A program made the translations under genes and the position numbers. From a virus: 30,206 bases of DNA. Shown piece after piece: positions 5,662 to 13,742 of this stretch (the first letter of the stretch is position 1; each line of letters opens with the position of its first letter). The stretch spans positions 1 through 30,206 of IMG/VR virus record IMGVR_UViG_3300030012_000623; one strand, written 5' to 3'. The notes below the pieces were generated by a model, which was not told where the DNA came from, searched no databases, and saw nothing but the letters and a program-made list of their open reading frames with translations.

Positions 5662-5949
5662 ATGAAAAGAAAAAATATTAAAAATAGTTATTATGAATTG
5701 AAAAAATTATTTAGAGAAAACAAAGAGAAAGCAAAAAAAGTTAAAGTAAAATGCAAAGAAAGATTTGAAGATGTACCAGTTGAATTATCTGATAAAGACA
5801 AAGAGGGAAAGATAGAAAAAAAGGGTTATATGGATTTTTATTTAAGTATGAGAGAAAACATAAATATCAAGGATTTACTTGTTCCAAGTGGTTTGACATC
5901 AAGCGATAAAAATTATGCAAATATTAAATTTGTAAAGGATTTAGATTAA
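5662..5949 (+). CDS. Basic protein, unknown
   Basis: A 95-residue protein, strongly basic in its first half (MKRKNIKNSYYELKKLF and a Lys-rich helix to about residue 50) and more mixed after it. TGGAG lies before ATG 5662, inside the end of the previous gene; the longer reading from 5617 lies wholly within that gene and is not needed. Being next to the initiator, it could be a helicase-loading or DNA-binding partner, but nothing shows this directly. It overlaps the ParB-domain gene as TAATG. Confidence 0.6.
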   Translation: MKRKNIKNSYYELKKLFRENKEKAKKVKVKCKERFEDVPVELSDKDKEGKIEKKGYMDFYLSMRENINIKDLLVPSGLTSSDKNYANIKFVKDLD

Positions 5950-6548
5950 TGAAAGTAAAACAAATAAATATTGATAAGATAATACCTTATCATAATAATC
6001 CCAGGAAAAACCAAGCAATAGATAAGGTTGCAAGTTCAATAAATGAATACGGATTTCAACAACCTATAGTAGTTGATTCAAATATGGTTGTTATTGTAGG
6101 GCATACTAGATTATTGGCATCAAAAAAACTTGGTTTAAAAAAAGTACCAATAGCTATTGCTGATTTATCTAAAAGCCAGGCAAAAGCTTATAGGTTAGCT
6201 GATAATAGAACAAATGAAGATAGTTCTTGGAACGAAGAATTATTAAAAGGAGAATTGTTAGATTTAGAAGGTTTATTAAGTTCAACTGGTTTTGAAGAAA
6301 GCGAATTAGAAAAGTTATTAGAAGAACCAGAACCAGAAGATGATGCAGATATTGTTTTTTCGGAAGAAATAGGAGAAACAAATAACTATGTAGTTTTAGT
6401 TTTTAAAAATGATATTGATTGGCTTTCTGCACAAACTCATTTTAATTTACAGACAGTAACAAGCAAAAGACAAAATGGGAAAGCCTGGAGCAAAGGTATT
6501 GGAAGGGTTTTAGATGGTGCAAAATATTTAACAGAGTTGAATAAATGA
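5949..6548 (+). CDS. ParB-domain (ParB/Srx fold) protein
   Basis: A 199-residue protein. Residues 1-95 are a ParB N-terminal-type domain: YHNNPRKN (14-21), SINEYGFQQPIVVD (30-43), the GHTR box (51-54) and the ADNR turn (84-87). Residues 110-140 are a Glu/Asp-rich linker. The end holds YVVLVF, then DWLSAQTHFN and KGIGRVLDGAKYL, a small C-terminal module seen in related phage proteins. Phage members of this fold bind nucleotides and DNA, and some nick DNA; many sit beside terminases and DNA-modification genes. Here it overlaps a TAGT glycosyltransferase by ATGA, which suggests the two act together on phage DNA. Confidence 0.82.
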   Translation: MKVKQINIDKIIPYHNNPRKNQAIDKVASSINEYGFQQPIVVDSNMVVIVGHTRLLASKKLGLKKVPIAIADLSKSQAKAYRLADNRTNEDSSWNEELLKGELLDLEGLLSSTGFEESELEKLLEEPEPEDDADIVFSEEIGETNNYVVLVFKNDIDWLSAQTHFNLQTVTSKRQNGKAWSKGIGRVLDGAKYLTELNK

Positions 6549-7267
6549 GGATAATTTCACCAAGTTATAAAAGGGCAAAAAGTGTAAAAACTCATAAATT
6601 AATAAAATCTGTAAGTTATGCAGTACATGAGTTTGAAGCAGAAGAATATAGAAAAGAAGGGTTTGAAGTAATTGTTTTACCAGATTCAACAAGGGGAAAT
6701 ATTCCAAATGTTAGAAATTGGTTATTGGATCAAAATATTAGAAATGAAATATTATTTATAGATGATGATATTGAAAGTTTTAATTATTGGGAAAATTGCA
6801 AACAAATAAAATTAAATGGTGAAAGATTACTAGAACATATTGAAATAATGTTAGAATTAGCAAAAAGTTGGGGAGTTTCATTATTTGGAGTAAATCCTGC
6901 AAGTGATAAGGGAAGCTATAGAGAATATACACCATTTAGCACAACAAGTTATATATCGTGTTCTTTTCATGGGTTGATAAATTGCAAACATAGGTATGAC
7001 CCAAACTTACCTTTGAAAGAGGATTACGATTTTTGCATACAAATATGTAATGATGAAAGACAAATATTAAGATTCAATCAATATTCATTAACAAAGAAAG
7101 ACCATGGCAATATTGGTGGTTGTGCTGATTACAGAACATTGGAAAGAGAAAAAGAGCAGATAAAAGCATTTCAAAAAAAATGGGGAAAAGAAATAGTACA
7201 AGAAGATAAATCAAGTAAAGGGTTTGATATTAACCCAATAGTAAAAATACCAATTAGAGGGGTATAA
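6545..7267 (+). CDS. TET-associated glycosyltransferase (TAGT)-like protein
   Basis: A 240-residue GT-A-type protein with the marks of the TAGT family: ISPSYKRAKS (4-13), GNIPNVRNWLLD (51-62), the metal/nucleotide-sugar DxD site FIDDDIESF (Asp73-75), YTPFSTTSYIS (128-138), LKEDYDFCIQ (157-166), an LRFNQY strand, and the closing KKWG. Known TAGTs add sugars to hydroxymethylated cytosine in phage DNA made by a TET/JBP oxygenase. No methylase, TET enzyme or nucleotide-modifying enzyme is recognisable elsewhere in this genome, so its acceptor is open: host-modified bases, a different base, or protein. It is joined by overlaps to the ParB gene and the small terminase. Confidence 0.78.
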   Translation: MRIISPSYKRAKSVKTHKLIKSVSYAVHEFEAEEYRKEGFEVIVLPDSTRGNIPNVRNWLLDQNIRNEILFIDDDIESFNYWENCKQIKLNGERLLEHIEIMLELAKSWGVSLFGVNPASDKGSYREYTPFSTTSYISCSFHGLINCKHRYDPNLPLKEDYDFCIQICNDERQILRFNQYSLTKKDHGNIGGCADYRTLEREKEQIKAFQKKWGKEIVQEDKSSKGFDINPIVKIPIRGV

Positions 7268-7572
7268 TGGCAAGACCTAAAAAGTATAATATTGACCCAA
7301 AGCAAGTTCAAAAGTTATCTGCATTAGGTTGTACTAATAAAGAAATATCTGAATTTTTTGGTTGTTCAGCAGACCTCCTGGAAAAGAGTTATTCGGAATT
7401 TCTGACAAAAGGAAGGGCAGAACAGCGAATAAGACTAAGACAGTTACAATGGAAGTCAGCAGAAAAAGGTAATGTTACAATGCAAATATTCCTGGGAAAA
7501 AATATGCTTGGACAACAAGATAGAATTGAAACAAATGAATTAGAAGAACCATTGGTGTGGTCTGCTGATTGA
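7267..7572 (+). CDS. terS: Terminase small subunit
   Basis: A 101-residue protein with an HTH (SALGCTNKEISEFFGCSADLL, residues 17-37) followed by a helical part and the signature KGNVTMQIFLGKNMLGQQD (residues 70-88), which I know from many small terminases placed just before the large subunit. It should bind the packaging site on phage DNA and recruit the large subunit. It overlaps the glycosyltransferase gene as TAATG and the large subunit gene by one base. Confidence 0.82.
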   Translation: MARPKKYNIDPKQVQKLSALGCTNKEISEFFGCSADLLEKSYSEFLTKGRAEQRIRLRQLQWKSAEKGNVTMQIFLGKNMLGQQDRIETNELEEPLVWSAD

Positions 7573-8789
7573 TGCCTTTAACTAAACCACAAAAAAAAGT
7601 AATTGAAGATGAATCAAGATTTAGAGTTTTAATAACTGGAAGGAGATTTGGAAAAACATTCCTGGCAATAAATGAATTAGCAAAGTTCGCAAGTCAACCA
7701 AATAAAAAAGTTTGGTATGTTGCACCAAGTTATAGACAAGCAAAAGCTATTTGTTGGAGTGTGTTAAAAGAAAAGATGATTTATCATAAATGGGTGAAAA
7801 GCATTAATCATAGTGATCTTACACTTACTTTAAAAAATAATTCACAAATATCTCTTAGAGGTTCAGACAATGAAAATTCATTAAGGGGTGTTGGTTTACA
7901 CTTCCTGGTAATGGACGAGTTCGCAGATATTGACAAACAAGCATGGTACGAGGTTTTAAGACCAACTTTATCTGATACAAGAGGACATGCTTTATTTTGT
8001 GGAAGTCCAAGGGGATTTGGCAACTGGAGTTATGAATTATTTAAACAAGGTGAAACAAACAATGATTGGCAATCTTTTAAATATACAACATTGGAAGGTG
8101 GGCAAGTTTCTGATGATGAAATAGAACAGGCTAAACAGGATTTGGATTTAAGAACATTTCAACAAGAATACGAAGCGACATTTGTAAATTATTCTGGTAT
8201 GATATATTACAATTTTAGCAGAGATAAAAATATAATAGAAAAGTATAATAAAAATTTTCAGTTTTTGCATATTGGATTAGATTTCAATGTAGACCCAATG
8301 ACAGCAGTAGTTTGCAATATTGAAGGCGAGAAAGTCCTGGTTGTTGATGAAATACAAATATATTCTTCAAATACAAATGAAATGTGTGAAGAAATTAAAA
8401 ACAGATATAAAAATAAAAATATTATTGTTTATCCAGACCCAAGTGCAAGACAAAGGAAAACTTCTGCTGGTGGCACAACAGATTTAGCTATTTTAAAAAA
8501 TGCAGGATTTGACGTAAGATGTAAAAATACTGCACCACTGGTTAGAGATAGAATAAATGCAGTTAATTCAAAACTTAAAAATGTTAATGGCAAAAATAAT
8601 TTATTTATTGTATCATCTTGCAAGAATGTCATTAAAAGTTTAGAAAGACAGATATACAAAGAGGGCACACATATTCCAGATAAAGAAAGTGGTTATGATC
8701 ACATGAATGATGCACTAGGTTATTTGATAGAATATAATTTTCCATTAAGAAGGAATTTTGTGTCTAGCCCACAGAAAAGGTGGAGTTAA
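7572..8789 (+). CDS. terL: Terminase large subunit
   Basis: A 405-residue packaging ATPase-nuclease. Visible parts: Walker A TGRRFGKT (22-29), Walker B FLVMDEFAD (Asp115-Glu116), coupling motif FCGSPRGFG, then the RNase-H-like nuclease with DFNVDP (Asp237), PDPSAR (Asp289) and DHMNDALGY (Asp376, Asp380). All key residues are present, so ATPase and cleavage should both work. ATG 7572 overlaps the small-subunit stop; the TTG one codon earlier is unlikely. Length is slightly short but within range. Circular permutation of the contig would fit headful (pac) cutting, but this is not proven. Confidence 0.95.
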   Translation: MPLTKPQKKVIEDESRFRVLITGRRFGKTFLAINELAKFASQPNKKVWYVAPSYRQAKAICWSVLKEKMIYHKWVKSINHSDLTLTLKNNSQISLRGSDNENSLRGVGLHFLVMDEFADIDKQAWYEVLRPTLSDTRGHALFCGSPRGFGNWSYELFKQGETNNDWQSFKYTTLEGGQVSDDEIEQAKQDLDLRTFQQEYEATFVNYSGMIYYNFSRDKNIIEKYNKNFQFLHIGLDFNVDPMTAVVCNIEGEKVLVVDEIQIYSSNTNEMCEEIKNRYKNKNIIVYPDPSARQRKTSAGGTTDLAILKNAGFDVRCKNTAPLVRDRINAVNSKLKNVNGKNNLFIVSSCKNVIKSLERQIYKEGTHIPDKESGYDHMNDALGYLIEYNFPLRRNFVSSPQKRWS

Positions 8790-10207
8790 TGGATAGAGAA
8801 TTTCTAACAAGCAAACATAATTTATGGAACGCAAATATAGCAAACTGGGAGTTCTATATAAGAAGTTACCTTGGAGGGAATGATTATAAAAATGGATATT
8901 ACCTTCACAGATATATTTTAGAATCACCAGAGGAATATGATGCAAGAGTTATGCATACTCCCCTGGATAATCACTGTAAAAATGTTGTTCAAATATATAC
9001 AAGTTTCTTATGGAGAGTACCGCCCACAAGAGATTATGGAAGTTTAGATGGTGATGAACAACTAGCATCATTCCTTGCTGATGCTGATTTAGATGGTCGC
9101 TCATTTAATACAGTAATGCGAGAAGTGCAAATGAATGCAAGTATTTATGGTAATTGTTGGGTTATCGTAGACAAACCGCAATCAAATGCAAATACAAGAG
9201 CAGAAGAATTACAACAAGATATAAGACCTTATATTTCAATATTAACACCAGAAAATGTTGTAAATTGGAATTATAGTAGGTCAACAAGTGGCAGATTTTA
9301 TTTAGACATGTTGATGGTTGTTGAAGATATAAATGAAGATAGGGCAATCATAAAAGTATTTACAGAGGAAACTATAAGCACTTTTGAGGTCGAAGAGTAT
9401 ACAAAAGAATATGCAGAGGGTGATGCTAAGTTAATAGAAGAAATACCTAACCCCCTGGGTAAAATACCAGCAGTAAATGTTTATAATTTAAGAGGTGCTA
9501 AAAGACCTATAGGCATATCTGATTTAGCAGATGTAGCTTATTTACAGCAATCAATATATAATGATTATTCAGAAAAAGAACAGTTAATAAGATTGGCAAA
9601 CCACCCCAGTTTGGTTAAAACACCTAATGTTGAAGCAAGTGCAGGGGCAGGGGCAATTATAGAAGTTCCAGAGGATTTAGATGCAAGTTTAAAACCTTAT
9701 ATTATTCAACCAAGTGGACAAAACCTAGATGGCATAATGAAATGTATTCAAAATAAAGTTGATGCTATTGATAGAATTACTCACATGGGAAGTGTAAGGG
9801 CAACTGGTTCACAAATTGCCAGTGGTATTGCATTACAGACAGAATTTCAATTATTAAATGCAAGGTTATCAGAAAAGGCAGATTATCTTGAAAATGCAGA
9901 GGAACAAATATGGAGTTTGTTTGCAATGTGGCAAGATAAGGAATTTGATGGAAAAGTAAATTATCCAGATACATTCGATATAAGAGATTGGGCGAATGAT
10001 TTACAATATTTACAGATAGCAAAAGCAAGTGGTATCAAATCAGAAACATTTAACAAAGAATTAGATAAACAAATTGCTCAAGCAGTAATTGACGATAATG
10101 ACATGATAAAAACAATAAATGAGGAAATAGATAATACAAGAGCAGTAAGAGGTCAATTTCAGACAACAGAAATAGAAGGACAAACAGTTGGCGAGGAAGA
10201 AACGTAA
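8789..10207 (+). CDS. Portal protein
   Basis: A 472-residue protein directly after the large terminase. It begins with SKHNLWNANIANWEFYIRSY, then HTPLDNHCKNVVQIYTSFLW, an SIYGNCWVIVD strand, a DYSEKEQLIRLANHPSLVK helix typical of the portal stem/crown region, and an acidic end. Position, size and the long helix around residues 250-380 support a dodecameric portal at the capsid vertex. The ATG at 8789 overlaps the terminase stop; a GTG at 8780 is possible but not needed. Confidence 0.87.
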   Translation: MDREFLTSKHNLWNANIANWEFYIRSYLGGNDYKNGYYLHRYILESPEEYDARVMHTPLDNHCKNVVQIYTSFLWRVPPTRDYGSLDGDEQLASFLADADLDGRSFNTVMREVQMNASIYGNCWVIVDKPQSNANTRAEELQQDIRPYISILTPENVVNWNYSRSTSGRFYLDMLMVVEDINEDRAIIKVFTEETISTFEVEEYTKEYAEGDAKLIEEIPNPLGKIPAVNVYNLRGAKRPIGISDLADVAYLQQSIYNDYSEKEQLIRLANHPSLVKTPNVEASAGAGAIIEVPEDLDASLKPYIIQPSGQNLDGIMKCIQNKVDAIDRITHMGSVRATGSQIASGIALQTEFQLLNARLSEKADYLENAEEQIWSLFAMWQDKEFDGKVNYPDTFDIRDWANDLQYLQIAKASGIKSETFNKELDKQIAQAVIDDNDMIKTINEEIDNTRAVRGQFQTTEIEGQTVGEEET

Positions 10208-10379
10208 AGTTAGAAGAGTACCCAGGGATAAAGAAACTAATATACCAAAAAAATATTTATCTGGTTTGAAGGGTAGCAGAAAAAGAAGAAGGGCTAGTTT
10301 ATTAAAACAAGTTAGTTCATTATATAAATCTGGTGCAAAAATACCTTTATCATTATTAAGAAGTAGAACGAGGGCATAA
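10188..10379 (+). CDS. Tiny polybasic protein (TTG start)
   Basis: A 63-residue protein, very rich in Lys and Arg, with PKKYLSGLKGSRKRRRASLL in the middle. It resembles small DUF5872/DUF6321-type proteins of marine phages. No ATG is available; TTG 10188 has AAGGA 8 bases upstream and overlaps the portal gene's end. Role unknown: binding DNA or RNA, or serving inside the prohead, are possibilities. Confidence 0.62.
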   Translation: MARKKRKVRRVPRDKETNIPKKYLSGLKGSRKRRRASLLKQVSSLYKSGAKIPLSLLRSRTRA

Positions 10380-10651
10380 TGGCTAGTAAATTTAGAAAAC
10401 CTTTATCTGCTCAAGTTTTAAAAACTTTGAAAGCAAAAGCAAAAAAATCAAAATTATTTACTTTAACAGACCTCAAGGCTTCTTTTAGAAGGGGACAAGG
10501 GGCGTTTTTATCTGGAGGTAGTAGACCAAGGATATCAATGAATCAATGGGCTATGGCAAGAGTTAACAAGCTAATAAGTCGTGGTAGGTCTGGAACATTT
10601 GATAAAGATATTATCAAAAGAGCAAGTGCAAGGAAAAGAAAGAGAAAATAA
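10379..10651 (+). CDS. Small basic protein, DUF5824-like
   Basis: A 90-residue protein. LFTLTDLKASFRRGQGAFLS and then QWAMARVNKLIS match the pattern I know for DUF5824-like proteins in marine phages (a tyrosine/threonine-led helix, RRG-x-GA, then QWAMARV). Its ends are heavily basic. It overlaps both neighbours as TAATG. Function unknown. Encoded between portal and MuF genes, it is probably made late and may be packaged or guide head assembly. Confidence 0.68.
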   Translation: MASKFRKPLSAQVLKTLKAKAKKSKLFTLTDLKASFRRGQGAFLSGGSRPRISMNQWAMARVNKLISRGRSGTFDKDIIKRASARKRKRK

Positions 10652-10815
10652 TGTCAGCACCTAGTTTATCTTTATTAAAAGAAAAAATTAGAAAAAAAAA
10701 GAAATTAGGATTTACAGAAAGAGCCAGTGCAGTAGCTAGAGGTTTGTTACCCAGGAAGTCTGGCAAATTCAAAGGAAAAAAAGTGAAGAGCAAAAAATAT
10801 GGTGGACCAGCATGA
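10651..10815 (+). CDS. Tiny polybasic protein
   Basis: A 54-residue protein starting MSAPSLSLLKEKIRKKKK, with LGFTERASAVARGLLPRKSG and a Lys-rich tail. The GFTER...ARGL-PR pattern recurs in small marine phage proteins of unknown role. The ATG overlaps the previous stop. Its last 17 bases are shared, in another frame, with the zinc-ribbon gene that follows. Confidence 0.6.
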   Translation: MSAPSLSLLKEKIRKKKKLGFTERASAVARGLLPRKSGKFKGKKVKSKKYGGPA

Positions 10816-10930
10816 AAAAATTAAATTATGTTACAAATGTAAGGTGGCATTGAAAAAAACAGAATTAAAAGATGTTTATAAATGCCCAGCTTGTGGAATG
10901 ATTACAAATGAAAGATTAGATGATAAGTAA
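10799..10930 (+). CDS. Zinc-ribbon micro-protein
   Basis: A 43-residue protein starting MVDQHEKIK, with four Cys in two CxxC knuckles: C11-Y-K-C14 and C29-P-A-C32, spaced as a minimal zinc ribbon, and an acidic tail. It starts inside the previous gene in another frame and ends with TAATG into the next. Small phage zinc ribbons can bind nucleic acid or a polymerase, as with Mu Com or late-gene factors; the role here is unknown. GTG 10802 is an alternative start. Confidence 0.68.
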   Translation: MVDQHEKIKLCYKCKVALKKTELKDVYKCPACGMITNERLDDK

Positions 10931-11208
10931 TGGCTAAGTATAGAGGAAGAGCAGTAAAGCTAAATAAACCTTTTAGAACTCCAGGTGAATCTAAAAAGTT
11001 TGCTGTTTATGTTAGAGATAGAAAAACAGATAATGTAAAAAAAGTAAGATTTGGCGATCCTAATATGAAAATCAAAAAAAATATTCCTGCAAGGCAAAAA
11101 TCATTCCTGGCAAGAATGGGTGGTGTTCTAAAGCAAGTAAAAGGGCAAAAATCTTTATCTCCTGCTTTCTGGTCAATCAAAGCTTGGAAAAAGAACTTTC
11201 CGTTATAA
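10930..11208 (+). CDS. Conserved basic phage protein
   Basis: A 92-residue protein: GRAVKLNKPFRTPGESKKF, VYVRDRKTDNVKKVRFGD, MKIKKNIPARQKSFLAR, ending in an aromatic-basic stretch. This string of motifs is one I recognise as widespread in marine phage head regions, often as part of prohead or protease-like loci, but without an assigned activity. Most relatives end with a Cys-containing RHNCD and YWSCKMW; here those Cys are absent (FWSIKAW), so any metal site is lost. Confidence 0.7.
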   Translation: MAKYRGRAVKLNKPFRTPGESKKFAVYVRDRKTDNVKKVRFGDPNMKIKKNIPARQKSFLARMGGVLKQVKGQKSLSPAFWSIKAWKKNFPL

Positions 11209-12110
11209 TGTCAAAAATTTTAGATAAATTAGCAGATCAGCATGAACAACGTATCATCAATGTTTTATATACTCTTGAAAGAGATATAATAAAAGAAATA
11301 ACAAGGGCAACAAAGGGCGAATTAGTTTCCCAAAGGTTAGCAATTCAATTACAACCTAAGTTAAGAGCAGTTATTCAATCAACATTCCTGGAAGAAGCTG
11401 ATTTAATCATAAATGAGGAATATAATAAAATTGCAAAAGAAGTATTAGATACTTTTGGCGAAATGCCTATTCCAAAAAAATTTAAAAGTTTAACAGAAAT
11501 AGATTTACAGACTATAAATGCTTTAAAATATCAATCATTTAGCGGATTTGAAGATATTGCAGAAAGATTTTTAAAAGTAATAAATGATGAAGTTTATCAA
11601 AGCACAATCGCAGGACGACCTTTTGATGATATGGTTGCTAATATAAGAGGGCATATAAATGGAGTTTACCAAAGTAGTAATGTTGCAGAAATAAATGAAT
11701 TAGTTGATTTTATTAATGAAAATAAATTTAACCAAGCATTAAAAGGTGAAGTTGAAGAAGCAGTAAGAAAATTACATACTCAATATGCTTCTGATAGGGC
11801 GGGAAATAATTTAAGAAGATATGCAAGTCAGATAGCACACGATTCAGTTATGCAGTTTCATGGTCAATTTACTGTGGCAAAAGCAAAAGCATCTGGATTG
11901 AATCATTTTAGATATACTGGGACACTTGTAAGGGATAGTAGACCTTTTTGTAGAAATATGCTAAATAAAACATTAACGGAGAAAGAAATTAGAAATATTT
12001 GGAATAATCAAGGTTGGGGCGGTAAATCACCAGGAGACCCATTTATTGTAAGAGGTGGTTACAGATGCAGACATACTTGGATTCCAACAGACCCTAATTG
12101 GGATATTTAA
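11208..12110 (+). CDS. MuF-like head morphogenesis protein
   Basis: A 300-residue protein after the portal block. The first 200 residues are helical. The end carries the MuF signature: FRYTGTLVRDSRPFCRNM, LTEKEIRNIW, and GGYRCRHTWIPTDP with paired Cys residues. MuF proteins are minor head components made beside the portal and often delivered with the DNA. ATG 11208 overlaps the previous stop, and the TTG at 11184 lies inside the previous gene. Confidence 0.85.
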   Translation: MSKILDKLADQHEQRIINVLYTLERDIIKEITRATKGELVSQRLAIQLQPKLRAVIQSTFLEEADLIINEEYNKIAKEVLDTFGEMPIPKKFKSLTEIDLQTINALKYQSFSGFEDIAERFLKVINDEVYQSTIAGRPFDDMVANIRGHINGVYQSSNVAEINELVDFINENKFNQALKGEVEEAVRKLHTQYASDRAGNNLRRYASQIAHDSVMQFHGQFTVAKAKASGLNHFRYTGTLVRDSRPFCRNMLNKTLTEKEIRNIWNNQGWGGKSPGDPFIVRGGYRCRHTWIPTDPNWDI

Positions 12111-12120
12111 GGAGCAAAAA

Positions 12121-12831
12121 ATGGCAGAAGAAAATCAAGAGCAAGTTAAAGAGGTTGTTCAAGAAGAACCTAAAGTAGAAACACCAGAAGTTGAAAAGAC
12201 AAAACTTTTTACAGAAGAAGAAGTTGGTGAAATTATAGAAAATAGAATTGCAAGAGAAAGAAGCAATCTTAATAAAAGACTAGGGGTCAATGATATTGAT
12301 ATTGCTGTTAATGCAGTAAAAACTCAAAAAGAATTAGAAGAAAAGCAAAAAATACAAAAGGGTGAGTTTGAAGAAATTTTAAAAACAAGAACTCAACAAT
12401 TCAATAAAGAAAAAGAAGATTTAGAAAATCAATTAAGAGATATTAAAATAAATAAATCTTTATTAACATCTGCTTCAAAGCATAGAGCTATAAATGCTAC
12501 ACAAGTTGTTGATCTTTTAAAGAATGATATAAAATTAAATGAATCTGGTAATGTAGAAATTCTTGATTCAAACGGAATAGCAAGATACAATAAAATGGGG
12601 GAACTCTTAACGACTGATGAATTAGTCCAGGAGTTCTTGACACAAAACCCGCACTTTGTTTCAGCAACTCCAAGTGGTTCTGGCTCGGTGTCAAATGTGG
12701 ATAGGACAAACTCTAAGCAATCCTTTAAACTTGAGGAACTAGATATGAATAATGCAGAGGACAGAAAGAAGTATGCAGAATACAGAAAGCAACGAAATTC
12801 AAAGCCTTATGTCATTAATTCAAACCCATAA
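12121..12831 (+). CDS. Capsid scaffolding protein
   Basis: A 236-residue acidic protein: a Glu-rich disordered start, then LFTEEEVGEIIENRIARERS (residues 33-52) and a coiled coil to about residue 110, the usual form of scaffolds before the major capsid gene (DUF4355-type). The end is basic and would contact the capsid shell. GGAG stands before ATG 12121; a reading from 12055 would overlap the MuF gene. No protease domain is visible here. Confidence 0.82.
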   Translation: MAEENQEQVKEVVQEEPKVETPEVEKTKLFTEEEVGEIIENRIARERSNLNKRLGVNDIDIAVNAVKTQKELEEKQKIQKGEFEEILKTRTQQFNKEKEDLENQLRDIKINKSLLTSASKHRAINATQVVDLLKNDIKLNESGNVEILDSNGIARYNKMGELLTTDELVQEFLTQNPHFVSATPSGSGSVSNVDRTNSKQSFKLEELDMNNAEDRKKYAEYRKQRNSKPYVINSNP

Positions 12832-12856
12832 TTTGTTTTATTTATAGGAGTAAAAA

Positions 12857-13696
12857 ATGGCGAATGAAACAACCAGTTCTACCATTTCGGAACTCTACAC
12901 CGAAATCGTAGCAGAAGCTTTATTTGTTGCTAGTGAGCAATCAATAATGAGAAACCTAGTTAGAAACTATACAATTGCAGGTGGTGGAAAGTCAGTAGAA
13001 GTACCGATTTATGCTACAGTATCAGCAGGTGCAGTTTCAGAAGCATCAGACCTTTCAAATACAGCAGTAAATCCAACATCAGTAACTATTACTGCATCAG
13101 AAGTTGGAATCATGACTACACTTACTGATTTGGCAAGAAATTCTGCAGGCAGAAATGTTGCAGGGGATATTGGCAGATTATTTGGTGAAGCTATTGCTAG
13201 AAAAGTTGATGCTGACTTATCTGCATTGTTTACTGGATTCTCAACACAAAGAGGACCAGGGGCAGGCTCTGAATTAACTGTCCAGGACTTATTTGAAGCA
13301 AGTGCTGATTTAAGAACTGCAAATGCACCAGCACCTTACTATGGTGTATTTCACCCAAAACAAATCTTCAATGTTAAAAAGTCATTAACAAACACATTTG
13401 TTGGCAGAGATACAGAGCTTTCAAATGAAGCAATGAGAAGTGGCTTTGTTGGAAATATTGCAGGCATTCAAATTTTTGAAAGTTCAAACATTTCAGTTGA
13501 TGGCTCAGATGATTCAATAGGTGGTGTATTCTCACAAGATGCACTTGCTTTAGCAATGATGCAAGACCTCAAGCTAGAAACTCAAAGAGATGCGAGTTTA
13601 AGAGCAGATGAAATAGTTGCAACTGCAGTTTATGGTGTTAGTGAAATACATGATAGTTATGGTGTAAAATTAACAGCAGACTCTTTAGCTAACTAA
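12857..13696 (+). CDS. Major capsid protein
   Basis: A 279-residue protein, Ala/Ser/Val-rich, in the HK97-fold style of small marine siphoviruses. It has an N-arm with ETTSSTISELYTEIVAEALF, then VEVPIYATVSAGAVSEASDL, VTITASEVGIMTTLTDLARN, and a closing AVYGVSEIHDSYGVKL strand. Strong GGAG start, scaffold just upstream, and a strong terminator right after it all fit the most highly made virion protein. It is short for the family, so it probably lacks insertion domains. Confidence 0.88.
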   Translation: MANETTSSTISELYTEIVAEALFVASEQSIMRNLVRNYTIAGGGKSVEVPIYATVSAGAVSEASDLSNTAVNPTSVTITASEVGIMTTLTDLARNSAGRNVAGDIGRLFGEAIARKVDADLSALFTGFSTQRGPGAGSELTVQDLFEASADLRTANAPAPYYGVFHPKQIFNVKKSLTNTFVGRDTELSNEAMRSGFVGNIAGIQIFESSNISVDGSDDSIGGVFSQDALALAMMQDLKLETQRDASLRADEIVATAVYGVSEIHDSYGVKLTADSLAN

Positions 13697-13704
13697 TAAC
13701 TTAT

Positions 13705-13728
13705 GGGGAGGGAAACCTCCCCTTTTTT
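13705..13728 (+). terminator. Strong terminator after the capsid gene
   Basis: GGGGAGG (13705-13711), loop GAAA, CCTCCCC (13716-13722), then TTTTTT (13723-13728). A perfect 7-bp GC stem with a GNRA-type loop and T tract. The next gene starts only 15 bases later. Confidence 0.95.
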
Positions 13729-13742
13729 AAAGGTTTTGAATT

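Noticed and set aside
5949-6548. ParB-domain protein as a plasmid-type partition system
   Set aside because: No ParA ATPase and no parS-like cluster were found, and the carboxyl part does not resemble a partition ParB dimer domain.
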